44,644 nucleotides of DNA from Bacteroidota bacterium (GTDB lineage: Bacteria; Bacteroidota; Bacteroidia; B-17B0; Aurantibacillaceae). Within the stretch, counting starts at the first letter, position 1. Every line of letters begins with the position of its first letter. Positions 32,448 through 40,348 of the stretch are shown piece by piece. The notes below the pieces were generated by a model. That model was not told the origin of the DNA, did no database searches, and worked only from the letters and a program-made list of their open reading frames with translations. A program made the translations under genes and the position numbers. Location: contig JAHEYF010000034.1 in assembly GCA_023251755.1 (NCBI GenBank), positions 1 to 44,644 of the forward strand. Reading direction: 5' to 3'.

Positions 32448-32866
32448 AACATTTTTTGCTTGACACGAACGTTGTAATCGACTTTATAACCGACCGCAAG
32501 CCTTTTTCGCCTGTTGCGGCAAAACTTTTTGACTATTCTGAAAAAGGAAAAATAAAACTTTACCTGACAGCTGTTTCCTATAATAACACCTATTACATCC
32601 TTAAAAAACTAACTTCTCATAAGGAAACAATTAAAATATTGAAGGATATTGAAAGGATTACTGAAACAATTGATAGTACCCACGAAGTAATTAAACAGGC
32701 TTTAGAATCGGAATTCAAGGACTTTGAGGATGCAATTCAATATTATACTGCAAAAACAAACAAAAAACTTGATGCTATAATAAGCAGGGATCTTTCAGGG
32801 TTTAAATTAAGTAAAATCCCTGTTTTAAGCCCAGACGAAGCCATAGGAGTAATTGAAAGCACTTAA
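32444..32866 (+). CDS. PIN-domain toxin (VapC-like ribonuclease)
   Basis: 140 residues. PIN fold with acidic site residues in LLDTNVVIDFI (D7), the Glu/Asp in FKDFEDAIQYY, and IISRDLSGF with its conserved Asp. Such toxins cleave tRNA or rRNA when free of antitoxin. The sub-group (FLLDTNVVIDFITDRKPF) is common in Bacteroidota and paired with DUF6364-like antitoxins, as here. Translationally coupled to the antitoxin. It ends the accessory island; a word-repeat gap follows. Confidence 0.92.
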   Translation: MKHFLLDTNVVIDFITDRKPFSPVAAKLFDYSEKGKIKLYLTAVSYNNTYYILKKLTSHKETIKILKDIERITETIDSTHEVIKQALESEFKDFEDAIQYYTAKTNKKLDAIISRDLSGFKLSKIPVLSPDEAIGVIEST

Positions 32867-32929
32867 TTACAACAAGCTTCATTCACAGGAATCAACCGAA
32901 ATTAAATTATAAAGGAATTATTTACAAAC

Positions 32930-33045
32930 ATTATTCGTGCATTCGTGGCAGAATTAATACAACAAGTATATTCGTACAAATTCGTATTCGTAGCCCCATT
33001 CCTCAATCGTACCTCGTAATTCGTTAATCGTAATTCCTTTTATTT
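32930..33045. repeat. Word repeat, ATTCGT and ATTCGTTAATCGTAATT types
   Basis: The 217-base gap holds CGTGCATTCGTGGC, ATTCGTACAAATTCGTATTCGT and then TCGTACCTCGTAATTCGTTAATCG. The last matches, in reverse complement, the ATTAACGAATTACG words at 42003-42147. The gap serves as leader of the TPR lipoprotein gene. Confidence 0.7.
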
Positions 33046-33083
33046 TTTTGTAAACATTAGTACCTTCACCCAAAACTTAAGCC

Positions 33084-34118
33084 ATGCGCATTTTTCTTGT
33101 TTCGCTTGTTTCAATTGTTGGTTTGTTCATTACTTCCTGCGGAGATAAAAATAAAGACCCCAATACCGAAATCCCTCTTGTTGACAGTACCCTGAGTAAA
33201 TTAAACTCGCCTGAGCTAAAAGCCATTAATGCAGAGCTGGGTAAAAACCCTTCAAACCCCGACCTGTATTACAAACGCGGGCAGCTGTACCTCAGCAACA
33301 AAGATTTTACTGCGGCCATTGGTGATGCCAAACGGGCCATTAAAATAGACAGCTCTAAAGGCGATTATTTTATTTTGTTGTGCGATGGTTATTTTTTCAG
33401 CAACCAGACCCGCCTGGCGAAAGAAACACTGGAATATTGCCTGAAACTAAACCCGGCCAGTACGGAGGCCAACCTTAAATTGGGCGAAATGTATTTTTAT
33501 GTACGAAAATACCAGGAATCGATCAACTACATTAACAATGCACTGAAAGTAAATCAAACATTGTCCAAAGGGTATTACCTGAAAGGCATGTGTTACAAGG
33601 AAAGCGGCGATACAGCCAAGGCTGTGAGCAGTTTTGAAACCGCTGTTGAACAAGACAACAACTATTATGCGGCCTACATGGAACTGGGCCTGATTTTCGC
33701 CAATAAAAAAAATCCCCTGGCACTGGAATACTTTAACAACGCCCTGCGCATTGACCCCAAAAGCAGTGAAATTTATTACGACATGGGTAAATTTTACCAG
33801 GACATGAACAAACCTAAATTAGCCACCGAAACCTACAAAAAACTGCTGAGCTTTAATCCCAAAGAAAAAAATGCGATTTATAATTTAGGAGCCATTGAAT
33901 TGTACTTCAATAAAAATATTGATGCCGCAAAAAAATGTTTTTCCGACGCTATATTTACCGACCCCAATTATGCTGAAGCTTACTTTGGCCGTGGGGTTTG
34001 CTACGATCAGCAAAAAGATTACAAAAATGCAAAGGCCGATTACGAAATGGCCGTTCAGTTAAAACCAAACTACGAACACGCTATTGAAAACCTGAACAGG
34101 CTGGAAGGGAAGAAGTAG
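33084..34118 (+). CDS. TPR-repeat lipoprotein
   Basis: 344 residues. Lipoprotein signal with lipobox FITSC (Cys near residue 19). About eight tetratricopeptide repeats fill residues 50-340; clear units are PDLYYKRGQLYLSNKDFTAA, KGYYLKGMCYKESGDTAKAV and EAYFGRGVCYDQQKDYKNAK. TPRs mediate protein contacts, so it probably scaffolds an envelope complex; the partner cannot be inferred. Monocistronic, ending at the long 34161-34250 hairpin. Confidence 0.9.
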   Translation: MRIFLVSLVSIVGLFITSCGDKNKDPNTEIPLVDSTLSKLNSPELKAINAELGKNPSNPDLYYKRGQLYLSNKDFTAAIGDAKRAIKIDSSKGDYFILLCDGYFFSNQTRLAKETLEYCLKLNPASTEANLKLGEMYFYVRKYQESINYINNALKVNQTLSKGYYLKGMCYKESGDTAKAVSSFETAVEQDNNYYAAYMELGLIFANKKNPLALEYFNNALRIDPKSSEIYYDMGKFYQDMNKPKLATETYKKLLSFNPKEKNAIYNLGAIELYFNKNIDAAKKCFSDAIFTDPNYAEAYFGRGVCYDQQKDYKNAKADYEMAVQLKPNYEHAIENLNRLEGKK

Positions 34119-34160
34119 ATAGGTGATGAAGGGGTAAAGATAAATCCCCTGATTTTTAAA

Positions 34161-34250
34161 CCATATAAGGCATATAAGTTCATATAAGGTTTCTACTTTA
34201 TCATTTTTCACTTAATATTTAACTTATGTGAACTTATATGCCTTATGTGG
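34161..34250. repeat. 28-bp long-arm hairpin between convergent stops
   Basis: The left arm 34161-34188 pairs with 34223-34250 at 26 of 28 positions. Both are built from CATATAAGGCATATAAGTT-type words; the loop is 34 bases. The right arm ends exactly at the stop codon of the DUF2779 gene (34251-34253). It is the longest near-perfect hairpin in the window. Confidence 0.9.
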
Positions 34251-35762
34251 TTAAATTGCTTTATTATACAATTCACAAAACACCTTCATCAAAGCCAGGG
34301 TATCTGTCTGGCAATACTCCGACAATTGCTCTTTTACTTCGGCTACCTTGAACAAATCGCTTTCCTGCTGAATATCTAAGTAAGCGTACATCGCCTGCAC
34401 CCCCGAATTAATGGCTAATTTTTCAAAGCTACTGTCTTTACACAAAGCCGGGAAAATATTTTTAAGAGAAAAAGACCCTTTCATTTCGGCCCTGTAATAC
34501 CATTGCTGCTGAAAAGGTACTGCAAAATCTATAATTTTTTGAGTAAGTGCTGCCAGCTCCTTTTTATATTCCGGGTAATCCTGCGCCAGGCGGTTGATTA
34601 CACTTTTCTCCATTTGCTCATCGTATACAACAACCGATGGGTAATCCTTAGTTGCTGCTATCAATTGCTGAATAAATTCTACACGCGGGTCCTGGTTGAC
34701 TTCTGCAATAAACAGCTTGTGCTCCGGAACTGCATCTATAGCCTTTAAACAATGAACCGAAAACAAAAAGGGTATTTGCTGAAAAGGTTGTGTTCCTTCA
34801 AAAACAGGTACTACAGGCATCATCACTTCAATGTCCATAAAACACACTGGGTATTTTATTTTTTGATAAAAACCTGCAAGTTTGTCTTTTTCAATAAATT
34901 CCTTCCCGCTTTTTTGTGCCTGGATTTGTTTCCGCACAGTTTCAGCAACATCACTGTTATCAGGTATATCCTCTATTTTCCGGTAGCCCTTTTTATACCA
35001 TTCAAATTGTTTGCTTTTACTAACCCCGCTTAATTCGAACACACTGGTATTGGGCTGTTTTTTCCAACAGGTACCCATAAAATCACAATCGTAAGGAGAA
35101 AAACAATGCTCCCCTATTGCCACATCAGGCATAAGCTCCTGTGCCAGTGCATTTTTTGCCTTTGTTATCCGGTCTTCTATAAAAGGTAAATTGCGGTTTG
35201 CATCCTGCTTTACCGAAACGGTCTTAAACAACTGGTGCAAATCCAATTGTTTAGCCAGTTTATAAGAAGAATTAATGTTAATGATTGAAAAATCTTCCAG
35301 GCCGGGAAGTACATTTTTAATTACATAGTATTGCAGGCAGGCGTCCATTACATACACCGAGCTTATTTTTGCTGAGCTTTTAACTTCGTATGCATACCAC
35401 TTGTTTTCCTTTTTCACCAGTATGTCCAAAGCCACCAACACCCTGTCAAACATAAAAGCGGCTTCGTATATCACCGTAGCCCCTGCTTTTATTAATTCCT
35501 GGGTTTTAACAACCGATTCATCGTACTTAAAAGGGCTTGAAGGACTAACATCCGTACCACCCGGAAACAATTGCTGCGCCAGTATACCAACCTGGGTACC
35601 ACGGTTGAAAACAGCCTGTTTCTCCTTTGTTAAAGGGTCTTTTAGCCTGTAAAAATTTTTATACAGAAACAATGATTTGAGGCACTGAACACTTCGGATA
35701 AAGGAAGATTTACTTAACTGGTGTTTTTCCAAAACAAATGTTGCCCTTTTTATACTCTGCAA
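34251..35762 (-). CDS. DUF2779 protein: Cas4-like nuclease fused to a DEDD-type exonuclease
   Basis: About 500 residues. Residues 15-235 look like a RecB/Cas4-type nuclease: E100, D113 and E126-V-K128 in YEVKSS form the PD-(D/E)XK site. Four cysteines (C27, C220, C226, C232; spacing C-x5-C-x5-C) fit the Fe-S cluster of Cas4/AddB. Residues 305-503 look like a DEDDy 3'-5' exonuclease: D310/E312 in FMDIE, an Asp in IIDFAVPF, and Y483..D487 in EYCQTDTLAL. The family (DUF2779) is widespread and of unknown function; this reading is mine. The start is uncertain: no ATG precedes the needed LSKSSFIRSVQC segment, so TTG at 35762 or 35732 must be used. Confidence 0.85.
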   Translation of the reverse strand: MQSIKRATFVLEKHQLSKSSFIRSVQCLKSLFLYKNFYRLKDPLTKEKQAVFNRGTQVGILAQQLFPGGTDVSPSSPFKYDESVVKTQELIKAGATVIYEAAFMFDRVLVALDILVKKENKWYAYEVKSSAKISSVYVMDACLQYYVIKNVLPGLEDFSIININSSYKLAKQLDLHQLFKTVSVKQDANRNLPFIEDRITKAKNALAQELMPDVAIGEHCFSPYDCDFMGTCWKKQPNTSVFELSGVSKSKQFEWYKKGYRKIEDIPDNSDVAETVRKQIQAQKSGKEFIEKDKLAGFYQKIKYPVCFMDIEVMMPVVPVFEGTQPFQQIPFLFSVHCLKAIDAVPEHKLFIAEVNQDPRVEFIQQLIAATKDYPSVVVYDEQMEKSVINRLAQDYPEYKKELAALTQKIIDFAVPFQQQWYYRAEMKGSFSLKNIFPALCKDSSFEKLAINSGVQAMYAYLDIQQESDLFKVAEVKEQLSEYCQTDTLALMKVFCELYNKAI

Positions 35763-35880
35763 ACAACACGCAAAGAAAACAAAATTCTTTTAGAAACCAT
35801 TTAAATCCACTTCATTTCTAAATCCTTTTAGCAAAACTAAATTTTAGTCCCGGGATTTCAATTGTTCATCTAATTTTTTC

Positions 35881-35910
35881 TTGCTGACAGATTATTTCGT
35901 ATTAAATTTG
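35881..35910 (+). promoter_or_regulatory. Promoter of the gene at 35939
   Basis: TTG (35881-35883), 19 bases, then TAAATTTG (35903-35910): a textbook Bacteroidota promoter. The leader is about 25 bases and A-rich before the ATG. Confidence 0.7.
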
Positions 35911-35938
35911 ATTTATCAACCAATAAACATATAGAAAG

Positions 35939-36520
35939 ATGAGAAAGAGTTTACTTATTGCTTTATTTATTGCATTATCGACCAATTTTACTTTTGCTAC
36001 CGACGACATTGAAACCGAACAACAGGAAGTAATTGAAAGCCCCATTAGCCCCACCATTAACCGTATTGGAAACAGCGACCTCGACGTGACCCTGCCCAAC
36101 TATGTATTTACAAACACCAACACCAAAATCCAGCTTCAGTTCAAAGACGCTAAAAACATTAAACTTACCGAAAACAACTACAGCCTTCGTTTTATTGTAA
36201 ACGGGGAAGATATTGCCGTAAAATTTGACGAAAAAGGAACAGGTATCATTAATTACACCTTTGTAAGCAACAGCGGGCTGAGTATTTATTTTGAAGATTT
36301 TAAATACGAATCCACACTCAATGTTATTTCTATATGGTATGTAATAATACCAATAGCCCTGCTGGGTTTTTTATTAGGCTTTAAACTCATGAAAAGAAAA
36401 CGTAGCAATAGCATTGAGAATATTGAAAACATTTCTACTACTACTAAAAATGATTTTGTTGAAGAAACGAAAAAACGGAACGCTGTGAAGGAAGAACTGG
36501 AAGAAGAAATCCTTTCTTAG
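35939..36520 (+). CDS. Membrane-anchored protein of unknown function
   Basis: 193 residues. Signal peptide (residues 1-20, LSTNFTFAT), an external region of about 110 residues with an acidic start and several beta strands (DVTLPNYVFTNTNTKIQLQF, SLRFIVNGEDIAVKF), one membrane segment (VISIWYVIIPIALLGFLLGF) and a basic, then acidic cytoplasmic tail (KRKRSNSIENIEN to EELEEEIL). No homology that I recognise. Strong own promoter; convergent with coaE through a word repeat. Possibly a receptor or tether; function not inferable. Confidence 0.8.
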   Translation: MRKSLLIALFIALSTNFTFATDDIETEQQEVIESPISPTINRIGNSDLDVTLPNYVFTNTNTKIQLQFKDAKNIKLTENNYSLRFIVNGEDIAVKFDEKGTGIINYTFVSNSGLSIYFEDFKYESTLNVISIWYVIIPIALLGFLLGFKLMKRKRSNSIENIENISTTTKNDFVEETKKRNAVKEELEEEILS

Positions 36521-36592
36521 TTTAGAGTTTAGAGTCTATAGTTGAAAGTTGATTTCTAAAGTTAAGAATATCACAACTCTAAACTCTCAACT
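36518..36592. repeat. Word repeat, AGTTTAGAGT family, between convergent stops
   Basis: TTAGTTTAGAGTTTAGAG overlaps the TAG of the 35939 gene. On the other strand AGTTGAGAGTTTAGAGTTGTGA encodes the last residues of CoaE (VESLEL) and its TGA. The arms AGTTTAGAGT and ACTCTAAACT can pair. Confidence 0.8.
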
Positions 36593-37161
36593 ATCTTTTG
36601 ATGTATTTTTAACACCTGCGGAATAACAAGCTGGCGCTCATTATTGGAAACAATAAACTGCGCCAGCTTTTCTTTTTCAGCTTCAGGCATTTGTTTATTT
36701 ATTCGTTGCAAGACCTGTTCTTCTGTAAGATGATCCCGTTTTTTTACCCTCTCAATCCTTAAATCTTTATCAGCAGAAACCAGCACAAGCGCATCCATTT
36801 CCTTGTAAATCCCTGTTTCAAACAACAAGGCCGATTCTTTTACAAGGTAGCTTGCATGTTGTTTTTCCTTCCATTCCTTAAAATCCTTTGCAACGGCAGG
36901 GTGAATAATTGAATTGAGTTGTTCTAATTTTTGATGGTCCGAAAAAACAGCAGCCGCAATAAATTCTTTGTTTAAGGAAGAATCTGTTAAGTAAGCTTCA
37001 GCCCCTATCAGTTCAATCACCTGCTTTTTTACTTCGGGTTTAAAATAAATTTTTTGCGCGCTTTTATCCGAATTGTACACCGGCACACCAAGATGCTCAA
37101 AAATCCCGGCAATTGTACTTTTCCCGCTTCCTATACCACCGGTTAAACCTATTACCTTCAT
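36571..37161 (-). CDS. coaE: Dephospho-CoA kinase
   Basis: 196 residues, normal length. Last step of CoA synthesis, phosphorylating the ribose 3'-OH. P-loop GLTGGIGSGKST (residues 5-16), VYNSDKSAQKIY for substrate contact, IHPAV, and KKRDHLTEEQVLQRINKQMP in the C-terminal lid part. The C-terminal VESLEL and stop codon come from a repeat word, so the native end may have been altered by the repeat. It stands next to the polyhydroxyalkanoate genes, which use CoA thioesters, but this is probably chance. Confidence 0.96.
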   Translation of the reverse strand: MKVIGLTGGIGSGKSTIAGIFEHLGVPVYNSDKSAQKIYFKPEVKKQVIELIGAEAYLTDSSLNKEFIAAAVFSDHQKLEQLNSIIHPAVAKDFKEWKEKQHASYLVKESALLFETGIYKEMDALVLVSADKDLRIERVKKRDHLTEEQVLQRINKQMPEAEKEKLAQFIVSNNERQLVIPQVLKIHQKIVESLEL

Positions 37162-37230
37162 TGTTTCGTTCTTTCGTTTATCCGTTCGTTCGTTTATTCG
37201 TTCGTGGTTCTACGAATGAATAAACTATTA
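37162..37230. repeat. Word repeat, ACGAATAAACG family, between phaJ-like gene and coaE
   Basis: TTCGTTCTTTCGTTTATCCGTTCGTTCG and its partial complement TACGAATGAATAAAC, in the gap behind the hydratase gene (minus strand TAGTTTATTCATTCG). Confidence 0.75.
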
Positions 37231-37244
37231 AATGGGAAAATTAT

Positions 37245-37649
37245 TTAAATCTTATTCGTATTCAACACCAGCGCCTCGCCACTGGTGCATACCAGCGAGG
37301 AGGCCTTGTCTTTAATCAGCGTTTCAACAACGGCCCTGTGTTTGCCTGCAATTACTTCTTTAACGGTAAACTCTGCAATATACGTGGTATCCACATACAT
37401 TGGTTTTAAAAAGTTAAGCGTTTGTTTTAAATAAATCGTCCCTTCGCCGGGAAACAAGGTACCGAACACCTTTGAAAACAAAGAAGCACTTAACATACCG
37501 TGCATAATTGGGCGCTTAAACATGGTTTTGGAGGCGTATTCGGCATCTAAGTGAACCGGGTTTTTATCGCCGGTTACTTCCGCAAACTTATTTACTTCTT
37601 CCTGGCTAAAACTAAACTCATGCTTATAAACAGCTCCGTTGCTTATCAT
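37245..37649 (-). CDS. phaJ: MaoC-like (R)-enoyl-CoA hydratase (PhaJ-type)
   Basis: 134 residues from ATG at 37647-37649 (an in-frame TTG ten codons earlier is ignored). The hydratase-2 motif is complete: FAEVTGDKNPVHLDAEYASKTMFKRPIMHGMLSASLFSKVFG, with the catalytic Asp and His in GDKNPVH. Hydrates trans-2-enoyl-CoA to (R)-3-hydroxyacyl-CoA, the monomer for polyhydroxyalkanoate. Divergent from phaE, 204 bases between starts, so it should supply the synthase from fatty-acid breakdown. A role in fatty-acid synthesis cannot be excluded. Confidence 0.9.
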   Translation of the reverse strand: MISNGAVYKHEFSFSQEEVNKFAEVTGDKNPVHLDAEYASKTMFKRPIMHGMLSASLFSKVFGTLFPGEGTIYLKQTLNFLKPMYVDTTYIAEFTVKEVIAGKHRAVVETLIKDKASSLVCTSGEALVLNTNKI

Positions 37650-37853
37650 ATTCTCTTCATTATTATGTTTCGTTAACAAGATACTAAATACATTTTAAAT
37701 TCATTACAAGCCGACAAACTGACTAAAATAGGCGACGAACGCGTAAATTCAGCAATTATTTAACAAAAAATTAATATTTTACTTGACTTATGTTAAAAAA
37801 ATGTACGACCTTTGCACCCGAAAGTATTAAAATAAATCAAAAAATTTCATTAA

Positions 37854-39209
37854 ATGAAAACCTCAAACCCAATTTTCAACAATTTTGTTGAAGCCCAAAC
37901 GCAAGCGATCAACAACTGGATGGATTCGGCGAAAAAAGTACAAAGCGCCTTTGTGAGTGGAAGTATTGCTACTGAAGGGCAAAGCATCTATAAAGAATGG
38001 ATGGACAAACAAACCAGTTTGTTTAACGGGCTACAGGCAGATTCAAAAGGCAGCGAAGCTTTTAATAAACCGGAAGAATTTTTCAAAAACTGGTACACCC
38101 AACAAATGGACGGGGTTAAAAAAATGACCGATTTTAACCAAAGCATTTACAGCAGCGTTAGTAATTTTGGTAAATCGGGTAGCGATTATGCGACCAATTT
38201 CTCATCCATGAACAATGCCTGGACTAATATATACAACAGCTGGACAAGTGCATTGAATACCTCGTTTGATACCCTTGTGAAAACCATGCCGAATTCATTA
38301 AATAAAGATGCCTTTAAAAATATATTTGAAAGCAACCAGACTTATTTAAAATTACAGGAGTTTTGGCAACCGGCCTTTAATGCTTGGAAAGGTGGAGATT
38401 TTTCGGCTGAAGCCTATAAAAATTACTTCAACGCCGAAGCCTACAAAAAAGTAAGTGAACAACTTTTTGGCAACAACTTCAATTCGGCCAATACCAAAGA
38501 AGTGTTTGATGCTTCGATCAAAAATATTCAGGACTTTTTTGCCAACAACAACCATTTGGGGAAAGAGTATTATGCGCAAATGCAAAACATTGCCAAGGAA
38601 TTTCCTCAATTCATCGGTGGCGATTTTGCCCGTCTTTCTTCTTTTTATCAAAACATGAACAATGTTTTCGGAAAAACATTTGAACCTATCCTTAAATTGG
38701 TGGCTCCTGGTAAAGAAAAAGAAAACGTGGAAGCCAACATCGCTTTATTGGATAAAATTTCTGAGTATTCAGTTAAACAAGCTGAATTGCAATACCAATT
38801 GTACACCACCTCTCAAAAAGCGGTTGAATCGGCTGCAAAAACTGCCTTTGAAAAATTTGGCGCACTGAAACCAACCGAAGCACAAAGCTTTACTGAGTTT
38901 TACAACGAGTGGGTAAAAATTAACGAAACCTTGTTTGCCGAATTGTTCGCAAGCGATGAATTTTCGAAAGCAAAAGGTGATGTGTTGAACATTGGAATGG
39001 ATGTTAAAAAACATTTCGAAAAACAATTTGAATCGGCTTACAGTGCTTACCCGATTGTTTTCAGAAGCGAAGTGGAAGAATTAAACAAAACCATTTACGA
39101 TTTAAAAAAACAAATCAAAAACCTTGAAACCCGCCTGGCAATTAACAATGCTACCGTGTTGGAATTTGAAGAAGAAGATAAATCTGCCGGAAAAGCAAAA
39201 AGAAAATAA
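37854..39209 (+). CDS. phaE: Polyhydroxyalkanoate synthase subunit PhaE (class III)
   Basis: 451 residues. Non-catalytic partner of PhaC in class III synthases. Helical, Asn/Lys/Phe-rich, with FKNWYTQQMDGVKKMTDFNQS, SSFYQNMNNVFGKTFEPILKL, the family block FTEFYNEWVKINETLFAELFASDEFS (about 340-365) and a terminal coiled coil (EVEELNKTIYDLKKQIKNLETRLA). Longer than the roughly 360-residue PhaE of purple sulfur bacteria. A GACCTTTG sequence near 37809-37816 with TTGAC about 21 bases before it is a possible promoter. phaC follows, but a terminator stands between them. Confidence 0.88.
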   Translation: MKTSNPIFNNFVEAQTQAINNWMDSAKKVQSAFVSGSIATEGQSIYKEWMDKQTSLFNGLQADSKGSEAFNKPEEFFKNWYTQQMDGVKKMTDFNQSIYSSVSNFGKSGSDYATNFSSMNNAWTNIYNSWTSALNTSFDTLVKTMPNSLNKDAFKNIFESNQTYLKLQEFWQPAFNAWKGGDFSAEAYKNYFNAEAYKKVSEQLFGNNFNSANTKEVFDASIKNIQDFFANNNHLGKEYYAQMQNIAKEFPQFIGGDFARLSSFYQNMNNVFGKTFEPILKLVAPGKEKENVEANIALLDKISEYSVKQAELQYQLYTTSQKAVESAAKTAFEKFGALKPTEAQSFTEFYNEWVKINETLFAELFASDEFSKAKGDVLNIGMDVKKHFEKQFESAYSAYPIVFRSEVEELNKTIYDLKKQIKNLETRLAINNATVLEFEEEDKSAGKAKRK

Positions 39210-39230
39210 GTTTTCATTGTGGAAAACTAA

Positions 39231-39267
39231 AGGCTGTCCTTACATTTGTTTAGGGCAGCCTTTTTTT
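39231..39267 (+). terminator. Rho-independent terminator between phaE and phaC
   Basis: AGGCTGTCC (39231-39239) pairs with GGGCAGCCT (39253-39261) with one G-T pair and a 13-base loop, followed by seven T. It lies inside the presumed phaEC operon, so phaC must depend on readthrough or its own promoter (TATTTTG at 39274-39280 is a partial match). Confidence 0.85.
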
Positions 39268-39298
39268 ATTCAATATTTTGTCCCTCTTAAAACCATTT

Positions 39299-40348
39299 AT
39301 GGAAAATACACTATTAAAAGAACTATCGGAACTGAACAATAAATTAGTTAAGAGTTACGACACCCTTTCGAAAATTGACGGGGTTGAAATTGGCGCCAGT
39401 GCAAAAACTGAAGTATATGCTGAAGATAAACTCCGTTTGTACCACTACAACAGAAGCGACAAAGCCGAAATAAAAACACCTGTACTGATTGTCTACGCAC
39501 TTGTAAACACCTACAAAATGCTGGATTTGCAACCAGACCGCAGTTATATCCAAAACCTGCTGAAACTCGGAATGGATGTGTACCTGATTGACTGGGGATA
39601 TCCTACAAAAGCCGACCGCTACCTGAGCATTGATGATTATGTGAACGGGTACATCAACAACTGTGTTGATTTTATCCGTAAAAAAGACAAGGCCGATAAA
39701 GTAAACATCATCAGTATTTGCCAGGGCGGGACTTTAAGTTGTATTTACACCTCCTTGTACCCGAATAAAATTAAAAATTTAGTTACCCAGGTTACCCCCA
39801 TCGACTTTGGTACCAACGATGGTTTGTTGTTTAAATGGAGCCGGGACATTGACTTTGATAAATTGGTGGAAGGTTACAATGGCCTGATACCCGGAAGTTT
39901 TTTAAACGAAGGTTTTGCCATGCTTAAACCCATGATGCAGTTTCAGAAACAGCAAACCATGGTCAACAACTTAGACGACAAGGACAAGTTGCTGAATTTT
40001 TTGCGGATGGAAAAATGGATTGCCGACAGCCCCGACCAGGCAGGCGAATGTTTCAGGCAATTTATGAAAGACCTGTACCAGCAAAACAAACTGATTAAAG
40101 GCGAACTGCTTGTTGAAGGAAAAAAAGTCAACCTCAAAAATATTATCTGCCCTTTGTTAAATATTTACGCCACCGAAGACCATTTGGTCCCCCCTGCGGC
40201 TTCTATTCCCTTAAACGATGCTGTGGGCAGTAAAGACAAGGAATTATACAGTTTTAAAGGCGGGCACATTGGTGTGTTTGTTGGCGGTAAATCGCAAAAA
40301 GAACTGGCCCCGGCTATTGCGAAGTGGCTGAAGGAGAGGGATGTTTGA
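39299..40348 (+). CDS. phaC: Polyhydroxyalkanoate synthase PhaC (class III)
   Basis: 349 residues from ATG at 39299, the class III length. Polymerises (R)-3-hydroxyacyl-CoA. The alpha/beta-hydrolase triad is C141 in ISICQGGT, D294 in YATEDHLVPP and H323 in KGGHIGVF. The DWGYPTKADR and WIADSPDQAGECFRQF segments are family hallmarks. The TGA stop is part of a TGATTAGCTGATG repeat word. With PhaE and the divergent PhaJ-like hydratase it makes a compact storage-polymer locus; no phaA, phaB, phasin or depolymerase is in the window. Confidence 0.95.
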   Translation: MENTLLKELSELNNKLVKSYDTLSKIDGVEIGASAKTEVYAEDKLRLYHYNRSDKAEIKTPVLIVYALVNTYKMLDLQPDRSYIQNLLKLGMDVYLIDWGYPTKADRYLSIDDYVNGYINNCVDFIRKKDKADKVNIISICQGGTLSCIYTSLYPNKIKNLVTQVTPIDFGTNDGLLFKWSRDIDFDKLVEGYNGLIPGSFLNEGFAMLKPMMQFQKQQTMVNNLDDKDKLLNFLRMEKWIADSPDQAGECFRQFMKDLYQQNKLIKGELLVEGKKVNLKNIICPLLNIYATEDHLVPPAASIPLNDAVGSKDKELYSFKGGHIGVFVGGKSQKELAPAIAKWLKERDV

